NCBI GenBank assembly: GCA_001414485.1 | Contig: LLEY01000005.1 | Location: 434,001-498,000 of the forward strand | From: Calycina herbarum | Lineage: Eukaryota > Ascomycota > Leotiomycetes > Helotiales > Pezizellaceae | Reading direction: 5' to 3' | Length of the DNA stretch: 64,000 bases | Part shown: one piece after another, positions 46,201-57,704 of the stretch | How positions within the stretch are numbered: position 1 is the stretch's first letter | How the letters are laid out: each line of letters begins with the position of its first letter | Program-made: the position numbers and the translations under genes | Notes under the pieces: model-generated | Told to the model about the DNA's origin: nothing | What the model saw: the letters and a program-made list of their open reading frames with translations, nothing else | Database searches by the model: none

Positions 46201-46780
46201 GTTTACTCGCTACTTTAAAGAAAAGAGAACAAAGAGAGAAGTAAGTATATATATTATATACTTATATTTAATACTAATTAAGTCTTCTAGTTCTCTCCTT
46301 TAAGCTGGTGGAAACAGAATAGACATAACTATCCGATTTTGTCTATATTAGCAAGGAAGTATCTACAAACACCTACTACGTCAGCTCCTAGTAAGAGGCT
46401 CTTTAGTTAAGCTACTTTGATTATTTCAAAGCAACGTAATAGACTCTCTCAAGAGACCTTTGAGGCTATTACTAGCTTAAAGAGCTAGGGCTTCTATATA
46501 GAGGAAGAGACAGAGGAAGAGAAGAAGGAAAGATTAAAGAAGGAGGAAGAGGAGAAGAAGAACAGAAAGAAAGTGCCTAAGTTTAAGGATAACTACTTTA
46601 TGATTAATTAGTATATATATCTAATTATAGTATAATTAATTATATTAATCTGATTAATTATGATTAATCAAAACCTATTAATCTAATCTAATCATAGAAC
46701 CTATTAATCATAATCTAATCTAATCTAATCACTATTAATCAATTAATAATCGATTAATTGATTAATTTGTTCTCACGCTG
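43255..46780 (+). mobile_element. hAT-superfamily DNA transposon inserted in a gene's last exon
   Basis: 3,526 bp flanked by a perfect 8-bp duplication, GTCACAGA (43247-43254 and 46781-46788), the length typical of hAT. The ends begin CAGCG (left CAGCGAAAGTAATGATTAG, right complement CAGCGTGAGAACAAATTAA), again hAT-like. Subterminal zones at both ends are crowded with ATTAATCTAATC / GATTAATTGATTAAT words (43265-43395, 46640-46770), likely transposase-binding repeats. The body holds a plus-strand transposase relic. Its RIP-type stops show that it is dead. A GC-rich island at 43391-43480 stands out in otherwise very AT-rich DNA. Confidence 0.85.
43916..46609 (+). pseudogene. Decayed hAT transposase with several introns
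   Basis: Reading the plus strand through stops and GTAAGT..TAG introns gives hAT landmarks: an early region with LDG-TSLS.DAYLGITL (44708-44760), then TRDNASLNNTLIAAF and GDIACSAYVLNLVIQDILK (45003-45150), and the C-terminal dimerisation domain (SWWKQNRHNYPILSILARKY, SAPSKRLFS, RNRLSQETFEAITSLKS; 46310-46495). Trp and Gln codons have become TAG/TAA at several places (for example TGG>TAG near 44716), the RIP signature. The tail is Glu/Lys-rich. At least five intron-like gaps are visible. Exact exon limits cannot be set from this copy alone. Confidence 0.7.
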
Positions 46781-46788
46781 GTCACAGA

Positions 46789-47627
46789 GATTGTCGACCT
46801 CACTGGGGACTCGGACTAAGGTGTTTCCATTTCTACTCCCATACATCTCCAGCAGAAAGGCTTCATATACAGACGGACTTCTTTTTCTTTTTTCACCATC
46901 CCCAGAACGAGCTGCTCTTGAAGTGGCATATAATGTGTTTCCACAAATTGTTTTTGTACGAGTCGGAAGAATTTGAACTTTAAAGGACAGATAGAAGGAG
47001 AGAAGCATACAAAATGCACGCCACGTATCCGAGGGTATCTCTTTATCTCCAGGATCCATACGTTGCAATATTTGTATGTAGTGAGTTTACAGGACGCGCT
47101 GCTTTCAGAAGGAAACTCTCGAGGAAATGAGGGCATCTTTCATACATCAGACAGTAGATGAGAAATGAGAAATAATGAACCCGGAATATGAATGATGGAA
47201 GAAAATGAGATGTGAGAAGTATACTTAGCAGATGTCTTGAAAAGCGTGTTGTTGGAAGCCATTCATGAGAGTTGAGCACTGAGCAGGAGCCAGGATTCAC
47301 CAGCCTGGTGCCCTATCCACACACCCCAAGTCCACAAAGTTATAGTCTGTATTCACGAGCCCATCAGAATACCTCCCCCAACCTGAAAAAACACATTCAT
47401 TGCTTAGTGGCTATCAGTACAGAGTAAAAGTGCTTTTCACCACCCGGAAATACCAAAACGTCTCCTAATGTATCGAAACCGATAACTCCCCATATCCATA
47501 ACCCACTTCCCGGTCTTATCCCTCCCATCACTCCCATCATATCAACGGTCCTCCCCCCCATACCAGCCAACTCGGTTTTATTTATCTTGTTTGGCTATAG
47601 CCCCGGGGGACTTGTGCCATCAATGAT
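46789..47627. other. Displaced 3' end of the interrupted gene, then intergenic DNA
   Basis: The first 31 bases (46789-46819) are the ancestral end of the gene at 42206: read from the right-hand GTCACAGA they encode TEIVDLTGDSD and a TAA at 46817-46819. What follows would be its old 3' UTR. The remainder to 47627 has no supported gene and ends in the 3' flank of the BAP31-like gene. Confidence 0.6.
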
Positions 47628-48445
47628 TTATCGGTCCTTCTTTGGGGTAGCATCCTTTGGAGACTTCTCGTCACCCAATCTCTGGTATTCTGTGCTAACA
47701 CCCTCAACTTGCTTCTTCAATGTAGCCAAATCCCGATCCTTCTTAGCGAGTTCTTTCTCCAAACGGGCAACATCTTCAGTGCTACCGGCAGAAGCACTCG
47801 TCTCGAATTGTTGGACCTTGGCCTCTAGAGCAATGTTGTCGATAATCATGGTGTATGTTCGGTTGAGGATAATGGAGAGGAAGAGGGTGAAACCGCAGAG
47901 ATACATGTTGCGTTGGGAGTAGAATTTTCGTGCTTGGACTTCCATACGCTCGTGGCCCATGATAGTTCTATTTAAGTGATTAGTGCCGTTTTTTAAGTCG
48001 GTAGGGGTATGAGATGGGGCTTGCATACCCAGTGTTCTTGCTGTTGGCTTCGCTGAGCTCGACCTGAACTCGGTAGACGCGGTTGACACTGTCGATGAAC
48101 AAAACGAGGACGAAGATGAGTGCGATTTTCATGCCATATTGGAGCTTTGCGACGATGGTACTTGTGCTACTGCAATGGCTGTTAGTGTGTTGTTAGGTGT
48201 CGAGCGGGGTGGAGAGGCATACATAAAGTGGAATATCGATTTGCGCATCTTGAATGGAAATGGTAGGACTAGCAACGCGAAGAAGATGACTTCTGCCGCG
48301 AGCATCATGAAGACCTATTGAGAGCCTCATGTCAGCGAGGAACGGAGCTGAACGCAGACTTGTTGGGTTGAGGGGTAGGAAGGCTAGGGATATCGCGAGA
48401 GCGTTGAGGTGTTGGTGTACTTACAAGACCGTAGTAGAGCGTCAT
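47628..48445 (-). CDS. BAP31-like ER membrane protein (Yet3 family)
   Basis: ER cargo-sorting chaperone of the Bap31/Yet family. Four minus-strand exons (48445-48425, 48314-48223, 48169-48029, 47967-47628) give 197 residues. Exon 1 encodes just MTLYYGL. Three membrane segments follow: VFMMLAAEVIFFALLVLPF (about 8-27), IALIFVLVLFID (about 50-62) and MYLCGFTLFLSIIL (about 105-120). Then comes a coiled coil (about 130-180, ARLEKELAKKDRDLATLKKQ). The last four residues are KKDR, a KKxx ER-retrieval signal, as in mammalian BAP31. Reading the frame from 48089 without introns yields a false N-terminus. It is divergent from the EamA transporter with a 716-bp shared upstream region. Confidence 0.9.
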
Positions 48446-49161
48446 CTTGGTATTTTAAGGAGGTTTTCGTTCTCGAGAAGAGGATTGTTGAGATGTGTAC
48501 TCTAGGCACAATATCAGTTGATGTTTGGTGGTGGGAGCTCGCCTGCATTAGCTCCAGCTTGCAAGCTTATGATAATAGCTTTCAGCGGCCTGTTGGAAGC
48601 TTTCCAGAACAAAGAGATGTCACTTACGTGGATGGTATCAACAGTCGTGTGCTACGAGTACAATGGAGAGAGGAAGTTTGTGTGTAGAAGATGGTCTGGC
48701 CTCTGGTGGTGGTGTGGTGCGGTGTTTTGCCTGTAGCTCTCGAGCTTCAAAACGTAACGTCATCAGCGGGAAGGCCACGAAACCCTGCTTGAAAAAACAA
48801 GCATTAGGTGAATTCCGCATCCGTCGGCTTCATGCCTCAGGCAGCAGATAAAGCATATGATCATGTGACTCTCATATGAATGTTAATCCGGCCGAGATTT
48901 CTACGGCTTGGCGGCAGAGTTCTGTATTTGGCAGTCACGATCTTACTGGCGTAAAGAAGCGAGGGAAGCTCAGAGAGTGGGGGGACAAGGGGCGTCAATC
49001 ACTTCGTATTAAAAAGTCGATGAATTTTCTTACACCAGCTGACCACAAGTCGTTCTTGACTTGAAAACAAATCACATCCTCACCATTTCAAATTACTCCG
49101 CACCCCGGATTTTAAATCCTCCTCCACCTTCAACATCTTCCAACAAACCAGTGAAACAAAA
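48446..49161. promoter_or_regulatory. Divergent promoter of the BAP31-like and EamA genes
   Basis: Positions 48500-48900 hold chance frames of 60-90 codons without features. A TCATGTGAC word at 48859 and a GAACAAATCACATC segment at 49065 lie near the EamA start; the last 100 bases are CA/CT-rich leader. Promoter function is inferred from gene orientation. Confidence 0.35.
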
Positions 49162-50467
49162 ATGTCAACCCAAACCACTGACCGACACTCTCAGGAGGAC
49201 GACGACTCCCACCCTAGCACGCATAGCTCATGGAAATCAACATGGCAAAACAACAAAGGGATATTTCTCATAATTCTCGCCCAAATAGCTGGGTCTTCTA
49301 TGGATGCTATCGTGAGATTTTTGCAGCAAGGTGGAAATAGCATGCATCCACTACAAGTTTGTTTACCATCTAGTCACGAACTCGGAAAATTAACTAACAC
49401 CTTCATAGATTATTTTTGCTCGTATGAGTGCAACGGTACTCTTGAGTTCCATCTACATGTGGTACTACAAAATCCCAAATTTCCCACTCGGTGACCCCAG
49501 CGTTCGAGGTTGGCTCATCCTGAGAGCTTGCTTCGGTTTCGGAGGTCTCTGGTGCTTATATTGTAAGTGTCTTATGACTTCTCATGGCCCGTAAGCCTGA
49601 GTTAACGACTGCTCTCTCTTCCCTACTTCCTAGCTCCAGAAACTTCATGAAAACTCACAATATCTAGATTCCGTCCACTACCTCCCATTGTCTGAATCAA
49701 CAGTCATCAGATTTCTCGTTCCTCTCTGTACAGCTGCGGCATGTTCTGTCTTCCTCAAACAACCATTCACCCGTAAAGAACAGTTTGCCGGCGTAATCGC
49801 TCTTCTAGGAGTAGTTTTTATCGCTCATCCGTCCTTCATTTTCGGAGAAGTTGGGGAGGATGCCGGAGATGTTCACGCCGACAAAGCTGGTGCAGTTGAC
49901 GATGTTACTCACGCCCAGAGATTAGTTGCCCTAGCATTCTCAATCATGGGAATATTCGGTGCTTCGGGTGCTTATACAGTCATCAGAGTGATTGGAGATC
50001 GAGCACATGCCTTGATATCTGTGAACTACTTTGCACTCATGGCGACCATTGGATCTGCTGGTGCACTTATTCTTGTCCCGGGAATTGGATTCACAATGCC
50101 TCATGGCTCTCGTGAATGGGTTCTCATTTCTGTCCTTGGAGTTTTGGGGTTCGTTCTTCAATTCTTGTTAACCGCCGGGCTTCAACTCGACAAGAGCAGT
50201 AAGGCGACAAGCATGTTGTATTTACAAGTCATATTCGCATTGTCTTTCGATTTCGGTATTTGGGGTGTTCTCCCCAGCGGATGGAGTTTGTTTGGTGGAA
50301 GCATTGTTATTGCGAGTACTCTCTGGTCTGCGTTACAAAAATCTCCAAAGGTCGCACCGGAAACAGCAAGAACAGTTGCCGATGAGGAAAGCGCTCTTTT
50401 GGGAGGACAAATTGAGGGAACGGAAGAGGCGGCTACTGGGTTAAAACGTGCAAGTGTTGGCATTTAA
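49162..50467 (+). CDS. EamA-family (DMT superfamily) membrane transporter
   Basis: Ten-helix drug/metabolite-type transporter of 382 residues from three exons: 49162-49356, 49409-49562 and 49668-50467. The second join gives YYSVHYLPLSESTVIRF, the typical end of the first EamA half. Hydrophobic segments start at GIFLIILAQIAGSSMDAIV (about 34) and continue through ATVLLSSIYMWYY, VPLCTAAACSVFL, GVIALLGVVFIAHPSF, LVALAFSIMGIFGASGAY, YFALMATIGSAGALIL, WVLISVLGVLGFVLQFLLT and LYLQVIFALSFDFGIW. A soluble loop with many Asp/Ala residues (GEDAGDVHADKAGAVDD) splits the halves. The C-terminus is cytosolic and acidic (DEESALLG). Relatives act in solute-carrier-35-like roles; the substrate is unknown. Confidence 0.9.
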
Positions 50468-52532
50468 GACCAGAGCATTTTCAACGGAGTTTTTGTCGAG
50501 TTTAGAATCGTTAGACGTTACCACGAGACAAAATGAATTACGAAGATTCGAAAACTTAGTTTCCCAAGTATCTTTCTATACACATCCATTTAAGCTTTTA
50601 TTTCTGTCCGTTCTATCTGTGCTAATGAGACTCGGGTTTCAATATCGTACGCTGTCTGGTCTAGCTCGTGTCCAGGGGAAGCAGGTTCAAAGCACTGCAC
50701 CGAAGTAGAATAAGAAAGAAGCAGGGGGAGCTATAGAGCAACCCCTCAACAAAAAGACAGGTTCTTGCTAGAGTTCTATTGCCTTTTATGAGTTACCTTC
50801 ATAGGTTAAGGTACAATTAAATGAAACTACACGTGACTAGGGACGAATTCTCGGCAAACTCCCTGCTCTCCCATCTACGACCGGATTACAGAGGAAAGGC
50901 CAAATACTTTGTTTCGTAGCGTTGTGTCAGGTTGAAGTTATATGCTTCGGGATCAAGAAGTCACGTTTTTTATAAGTGACTCGACTGACGAAATAAGCCT
51001 AGCGTGGACTCGCTTCGCTGGCCTTCCCGTTATCTCACTTCCCCTTCACAACGACAACTCACCTCTGCAAAGTTTCAGTCACAACTCCAAACTCAACTAC
51101 AACGCTGCAACAAGATCTTTGTAGGAGGTCTAAGCAAAAATGAGTCCTACGGAATGAATAGCTTCGATATGGTTGGATTTACAATGGATCTCTCGTCGTT
51201 AGCAAATTGTTTCCCAGCTTCACTAAAGCTTCCCGACCCCTCACTTGAGTCACTCGAGTTATAATCCACTGACGCAATATCATTGGAATGATTCCTCTTA
51301 AATCTCTTTACTTCTTACAACGTCCATTTCTCTTGTGGTAGCATATTCTAGAACGTTGGTAATAGCAAGAAACTCCTTATATACACTTAGGAATTGTATC
51401 CTAGCTAACACATTACCTAGTTACCTCTAAACAGGGCTTCCCGCAAGCTCAAGTTCCCAGATTCTCTAGTCGGTTTCAAATCCCAGGTATTTCTGTTTGC
51501 AACCCAGCGGTTGCTTCCAAGGGAATGATGAGAGTCTATGACTCCATATGCCCTAGGGAAATCTGAGAATGGTGTTTACTGGATCTTCCTTGATCATCTT
51601 GCTAATTTCTGTTGTGTGCAAAACACGAATGCTTCGTTGCTTATGATCAGTTTGAAACTCTTGCCAGCTCTAGTTGCTCGTCAGCTAGTATATATTGTTA
51701 ACATTCCAAAAGCATTCCTACATTATTTGCTTGACATCAGTTCCATATCATTTAAAGTTTTATATTTCATGTTAATAAAGTGACTTGCTCTTGCGATGGG
51801 GGTCGTTATTCTTTCTTTACCCCAAGTAAATCGAAGCTTTACATGCAAGTTCTCCTAAGTATTGATCCAAAACTTCTAAAATATTTATTGTATCTTTTCC
51901 CTCACCCTTTGAGAAGGTTTGGCATGTGTCGCGTATTTCAAGACACTCTGCTAGTGCCGGCGTCGGCTATCTAGTTGACATTCACAGCTTTTCTGAGGGG
52001 AATAATCGGGCGTTAATCTTCTACAACTGAAAATACGCATCACATTCTTCACTAAAGATATCTCGTGGACGTGCCGACTTATTTAACACCAAGGCTTGGT
52101 TGAACAATATCGCAGAAGCATTCCATTATTCATGCGAGTTTGGCGCAGTGTTGTGATTCAGTAAAGGCGAAGCCGCTACTGGAAAGGTGAGCATTCACGA
52201 TACCTTGAGAACCCGAGTTCATTCACCTCCGCCGTAGCGACAACAACAATAGCAACTCTTAAGGCCCGCTTCTCAACCCAGCCACCTAGTTTTGAATCAA
52301 AACTTTCCACACAACACTTTCAAGTGCGATCGCATTCAGCACCACCCTCGATCTTTTCTCTCGACAACCTATCAACCTGTTGTATCGAGAGCTCCGCATC
52401 CCTGCACTTTCAACTTTACATTCGCACCGACAACCAACGACCTGGTCCCTGCGACGCGACCAAAACATAACCTCACCTTTGCGCAACACTCATCGACCCC
52501 CTTTCTACTTGTCTACACGAAGCATAGCCAAG
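50468..52532. other. Intergenic region with no identified feature
   Basis: About 2 kb. Frames of 60-130 codons occur but have no motifs or splice partners. The zone 50,700-52,000 is AT-rich, and 52200-52530 is a CA/CT-rich leader for the Gln-rich gene. I looked for terminal repeats and RNA-gene signatures and found none. Confidence 0.35.
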
Positions 52533-55500
52533 ATGGTCGGCACCGATACCTGGACCAAAGGTGCCGTCCGCTGGGTATGTCAAAAGAAGGCCGAAGGGCG
52601 AACTGCAAGCCAAATTGTGGAGGATTTCAAGAGAGAAAACCCCAGGTGGATTGGCAAAAGAGAAATGTCGGTGGGTAGTGTGAGATACATTTCAACCTCC
52701 GCGCACGTGTAAGTGTTCTCGATTAAACCCAACGCGAGTTTATCTCAACTCACCATCATGTTAGCAAGTTTTATGGCTGTAAGCCCAGCGGTGAAGATTG
52801 CGTTTGCCGCAAGGATACTGGGCATCCCGAAAATCAGTTTTCTATCCCGAACTCGGATTCAAATGATCTTATCGATCCTCGCCTCCAACATATCTCGAAT
52901 AGCCGTGCTAGTTATACTTCTCCAGCGAATTCTCACAGCAATCATATCGACGGCCGTAATGGGTCCCCCTCAGTTTCGGGTTCTCAGGAGTCTCCACGAG
53001 GTATGCCAGAAGCGAGAATGATCTCGCAATACCCTCAACATTCAGAGCCAAACTCCAATCATCCGGATAATCAAGCCAATTCCGGCATTGATCTATATGG
53101 ACCACACCCGCATGCACCTTGGCCTCCTGGAATCGATCCGGCATTGTTCAACTTCGGGTCGCAAGCTGGTACAAGTCACGGCAATCAACAAAACACCGGC
53201 ATGCAAAATCCAGGAGGTGCAGAGCAACGAAGGTCATCGATATCACCACACAACAACTCCTCCCATGTTAATAATACCACCGACCAAAGTGATTTTCCCC
53301 AACGGACGCCTCCTTCTAGAAGCAGCAATGCCGGCCAAGACGTACACGGAGGAGAAGTAACTCGAGAACAATCACCACTTCCAACAACCTTTGGCCCTGT
53401 TTATCCAGGAGCATATCCAGCTCCAACGGATGAAGTTCTAGAGGCAAATGAACAGAAAAAGAAGCAACAAGCATATCACCAAGCTCAAGCTAAACGCATG
53501 AGGGAATCTATTAGCGGACGAACTCCAATTATCGACCCAACCTTGAAGATACTCAACCAGGCACAACAAATGGCAAGTGCAGGCAATTATACACAGCAAG
53601 GCCAACGCGGTCAACCATCAAATGGAGTTTCTCGGCAGTGTGGAACGAACGTCGCCTTTACGGACCCCCACTTAGCCCAACAAGAGATCGGGTTTCCTCC
53701 CCATACTCAAAGAGTTGTCCCCACATATCAAAATGTCAATTATAATGGTCAGAACCATGGGGCTGCTACGAAATTTGGATCTGGGGGATTATATGGTCCG
53801 CACATTGATTCCCTTTTGGGCCGCTTACCACATGGTGGACAAGGAGTGGGCTTGACTCGAGAACAGCAAGAACAGTTGCTGAACCTCAAACGTGCTGCCT
53901 CCAATCGAAATACCCAACTGGGACTTGTAGGCATGCAATCAAGCCAACATCAACAAGCCCATTCCAACAGTTTTCAAGCCCAGAATAGCCCACTGACATC
54001 AGCTCAAATCCTGGAATTGCAGCAACAAAAAGCGAGGCTTCAATCGCAGAACAACGGATTTCCTCAAATGTTCGCTAACCAAGAGCAACAGTATGGTCCA
54101 TCTCAAGCCGCATCTAAACCTTCACCAGGCAAGGCAAAGCGGAAGCGTAGCCCATCCAAGGCCGCTGCTAATGTAACCCCTACGGCCCCTTCGTCAACTG
54201 CCCCAACCAACCATACTCCGGCAGTCCAAAATTCTGCTTCCCCAGCCCTCAATGTCTCCTCTCCGGCAATGAATCGTCGTCTCTCATCAGCCCAGAGGGT
54301 TTCTGTGCCAATAAACCCCAACATGGTGCATTCCCTTTCACAAGGAGGTCCCATCAATGTTAAAGGCGTTTTTGGGAGAATTATACTTCAGCCCGATCAA
54401 GAGTTATATGTGGAGCGGGAGGGCAAAGTAGCAAAGCTTAAGGAGGTGTTGAAAGCCCATCCGGAACTTCATGTGGCTATTTTAGGAAGTCGCGTAGGTG
54501 AGTTGAACGGGCAACATACGCCTCAAACAATCTCTACCCAGCAGGGCCTGCGACCAGTTTCGACCACACCCCAGGCGGCACCACAACAATTCCAAAATGG
54601 TCCAGCGAAGCAAACGGCTTCATACTCGGAGCAATTTATACAGAAATTGGCCGAACAATCCAGAAAGATAAACGTGAAGCAGGCCGTAGAATTAGCTCTA
54701 AAGCAAGCACAAATTGCATCACAGCCAGCAATTCAGAAGCAGGCGTGGGCTCAAATGCAGGGACAAATTGCATCACAACCACCAATCCAACGAGTACAGG
54801 CGGCCTCGCATGATCTCTCATCTGTCATTTCTGGATCGCCTCAATATATGCCCCGAAATCCGTTGACTTCTCTGCCACAAGCTGCCTATGGCTTGATAGC
54901 ACAAACTCCATCACAGCCATCAACGTCTTTCCTAATGCCTTCGCCGGGATTGTTGTCACCTCAGACACCGCAACAAGGATCATCAACCCCACAGGGTTCT
55001 CATGCCGCAGCAACTAGTCCTCAGAGACTGCAACACGCACAACTGGATGGACGAGCATTTTCGCCTCCTTTACCTCAAGACCCACAACAAATCCAACGAA
55101 GCACAAAGAGACCCCGAGAAGAAACCTCAGAGAACGCGGAGCAGCCAGCAAAGCGATTGAAGGCACCCAATACAGTCGAAAATAATGCAATGGTCTCAGA
55201 AGCCCCAGTCATGGAAAACACAAGCACAGGAGGTAATGCTAATATCCATGCTTCGTTACCACAAGGAGGTGCTGCAACTGATGGTCTACCCGAGGTTCCT
55301 AAGAGTGTCCAAGATTTCACTTCCGGTCTTGTTTTCGAGGAAAACGATAATGGTGAAAACCCAAGCTGGTGGGATGAATTCAACCTACCCGATGTTGATT
55401 TCGATTCTCAAAACTGGGCTACATCCCCAACAGGAGATACTGCACTGCCCACAGAAGAATCAAATACTGGAAATTCAACAGAAGTTGAGCAAGCACCATC

Positions 55501-56123
55501 CCCCAAGACTCATACCACAGAGACCAAGGATCAAGGTGCCTCCGTTGTTCAAGGAGCTTCCGCTGATGAAGGAGCTCTAGTTCATCAGGGAACTTCCGAT
55601 GCACCTCAAATGACAGCCGAAGAACACTCGACAACTGTTGCGGGTGGCGACTCAGCAGATTACGAGGACCAGGAAGTACTTGGAAGTGAGATGGATAATG
55701 GCGGAGAAGGTATCCAATTGGAGGACGAGGATGATCCAATTAGAAAAGTCTTCGAAGATTTTATGAGAGAGCATCCACAGTGTTCGATGGACGACCACTT
55801 CCCAGGAGTATGGGGTGAGGATGTTGAATCTCGCGAGGACTCTGATTTTGGCACACCTACTGCCCCGGAAGATAGAGCATCATCACCTGAGGTTGCCCTC
55901 CAACAAATTAATGTAAGAACGTTCCCTTTGGTGCCCTTTTTAAACTCTTATTCCTAGTGGCTAGGGGCAAGTTTCATATTTACTTGCTCTTCTCTGCTCC
56001 TGTTTCAACCAGACAAAAACATATGCTAATTTGTGGTAGTGGGACGATTTTGAAAGCTTCAACATGCCTAAATCCGACTTGACATTTGGGGTTAAGCAGG
56101 AAGTTGATGAAGAGTTCCTCTAG
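52533..56123 (+). CDS. Large Gln-rich, acidic-tailed protein, probably nuclear (1135 aa, family not recognised)
   Basis: Three exons, 52533-52708, 52765-55912 and 56040-56123, join in consistent phase. Residues 1-75 look like the only folded part (TWTKGAVRWVCQKKAEGRT, DFKRENPRWIG, FYGCKPSGEDCVCRK with three nearby Cys). Then comes a long Gln/Ser/Pro/Asn-rich disordered region, a basic KRKRSPSKAA patch (about 450), one small ordered segment (GVFGRIILQPDQELYVEREG, about 525), KRPREE and KRLK patches near 770, and a strongly acidic region toward the end. The last exon (28 residues) encodes WDDFESFNMPKSDLTFGVKQ followed by EVDEEFL; VKQE matches the SUMO-acceptor pattern. Composition suggests a transcriptional regulator; this is inference. 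The stop used by the unspliced frame at 55957 lies in the last intron. Confidence 0.8.
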
Positions 56124-56403
56124 TTTGGTTTCGTTTCGGAATGGGACTTGGGTTTCTTGTTTTGTGGGTGAGAATATGATGAAAATAGGGCTGGGATGGA
56201 GTGATATGGAATATGTATACTGAGCCAGGATTTCATTTCTCTTTTCATGCCTAGGAGAGACTACTGTGGGATTGAGGAACACTAATAGAGTGGAACCATA
56301 CGATTCTTCAGCGTGGAATGTTATATTCTCTTTATGAATTATCAATTCTCAGGGCATGTAGTCAAGTCTGCAAGTCTCATAGACCTTGAAGTCGTGTGAC
56401 AGC

Positions 56404-56470
56404 CCCTGTGGCGCAGCTATCTTCTCAGGCTGGGAGCCAAACTCTTTATTTTGTCCTCGGTTCAAATTGA
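56404..56470 (+). other. tRNA-like sequence, probably a relic
   Basis: CCTGTGGCGCAGCTATC resembles a tRNA 5' end with A box (TGGCGCAGC), and TCGGTTCAAATTGAGG resembles a T arm with B box. The gap between the boxes is larger than normal, the anticodon stem does not form cleanly and the acceptor 3' strand is missing, so it is not a functional tRNA by eye. A tRNA pseudogene or SINE head would fit. Confidence 0.25.
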
Positions 56471-56742
56471 GGTAAACTAAACTTTACGGTACTGGCAATC
56501 AGAACCTCTGATGCCTCAATGCTACGAAGAGGAGTATTAACTCTTCCAAACTACTAGGCACAATTGCCGAGTGTATGTTGAACAATTGCCTGAATTCTTA
56601 CCCCACTACGCTTCTGGATGGATCAATTTGATGGGAAGTCCTTGCGGATGTTTTTAAATCCTCACCATGTTCAGTGAGCCCCTTGGCAACTCGTCTCCAC
56701 AATCGGTTGCGCCTGCATCGCCGCAACTCTCGACGTTTACGG

Positions 56743-56811
56743 GATGAAAAAGATGAAAAAGATGAAAAAGATGAAAAAAAGGGAAAGGTCCAATCCGGGG
56801 GGGGGGGGGGG
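56743..56811. repeat. Short tandem repeat (GATGAAAAA) x4 and a run of 15 G
   Basis: Four copies of GATGAAAAA with small variation (56743-56779), followed by an uninterrupted G15 at 56797-56811. The G-run is a likely site of length error in sequencing. Confidence 0.8.
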
Positions 56812-57704
56812 TTATACTCCGAGCTAACCTCCTGTGAGACATGGGCTGGCGGGCCGTGAAGCTGGTCTCGACCCTCAAGGTCGCTCATTCCCTCTCTATC
56901 TCAAGACTTGAACCCAACCGCCTTGACCTTGACAAGCGGCAGCCGAGGTCACACCTCCCCTCGATCGACCCAACGACTTTCAAGCTCCACTCATCCTCAG
57001 CCCAACCACCAAAGACACACCGGCATCCACTAGGTAGGTTAGCTGTCTTGGTTCTCCAATCTCGACCTTCAAGGTCGCTCCTTCGCTCTCTTCGTCAACT
57101 CCCCAACCGGATTTGACCAGGTTCTCTACCCTACCTTGCACACCTCCGCCGGTTCAAGGTACCTGGGTGAGCGTCCAATTTGAGAGAACACGTTGGGTAA
57201 CCATATCCGTTTGGGTTGGTCGAAAACCACGTGGAGTAATTTGTGATGATGAGCATGTTTTCAACTGCTGGCTAGCATTGCTGTTTTTTCTTGCAATATT
57301 TCCACGAGTTCTCTTTCTCTGTCTGCACTCACGGATACCTTGTTAAGCGCAATTATTTTTCTTCTCTAGAACTGCTAATGGAAAGTTTCGTAGATGGAGA
57401 GCTTACAGTCAGTTGGAGGCTTGAAAGGAATTACAGATCGCAAGGCTGAAGTCTCGGTCTTATTGCTTTTCAAAACAGCCAAAAACATTTATTTGCAAAT
57501 TCAATCTCAGTACAGTACAAACCCATGTACATTCCCGGTCCAACACACAACCCTCTTTATGCAGAGTAACCAAAATCAAAGGGCATAAACTCCTCTTCCA
57601 ACCCCAGGAAACCAGAAACCTATAAGGAAAGAAAAGAAAATGTTCATCAAATGCCTTCCCAATTCCCACTCACTTCTTCAAAATCTCTCCTCATTGAGGA
57701 CAGT

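Larger units (their letters stand above)
56124..57704. other. Intergenic region with simple repeats and a tRNA-like relic
   Basis: Contains the tRNA-like sequence at 56404-56470 and the simple repeats at 56743-56811, listed separately. Other frames here, including a plus one at 56841-57346, are low in complexity and lack features. Confidence 0.35.
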
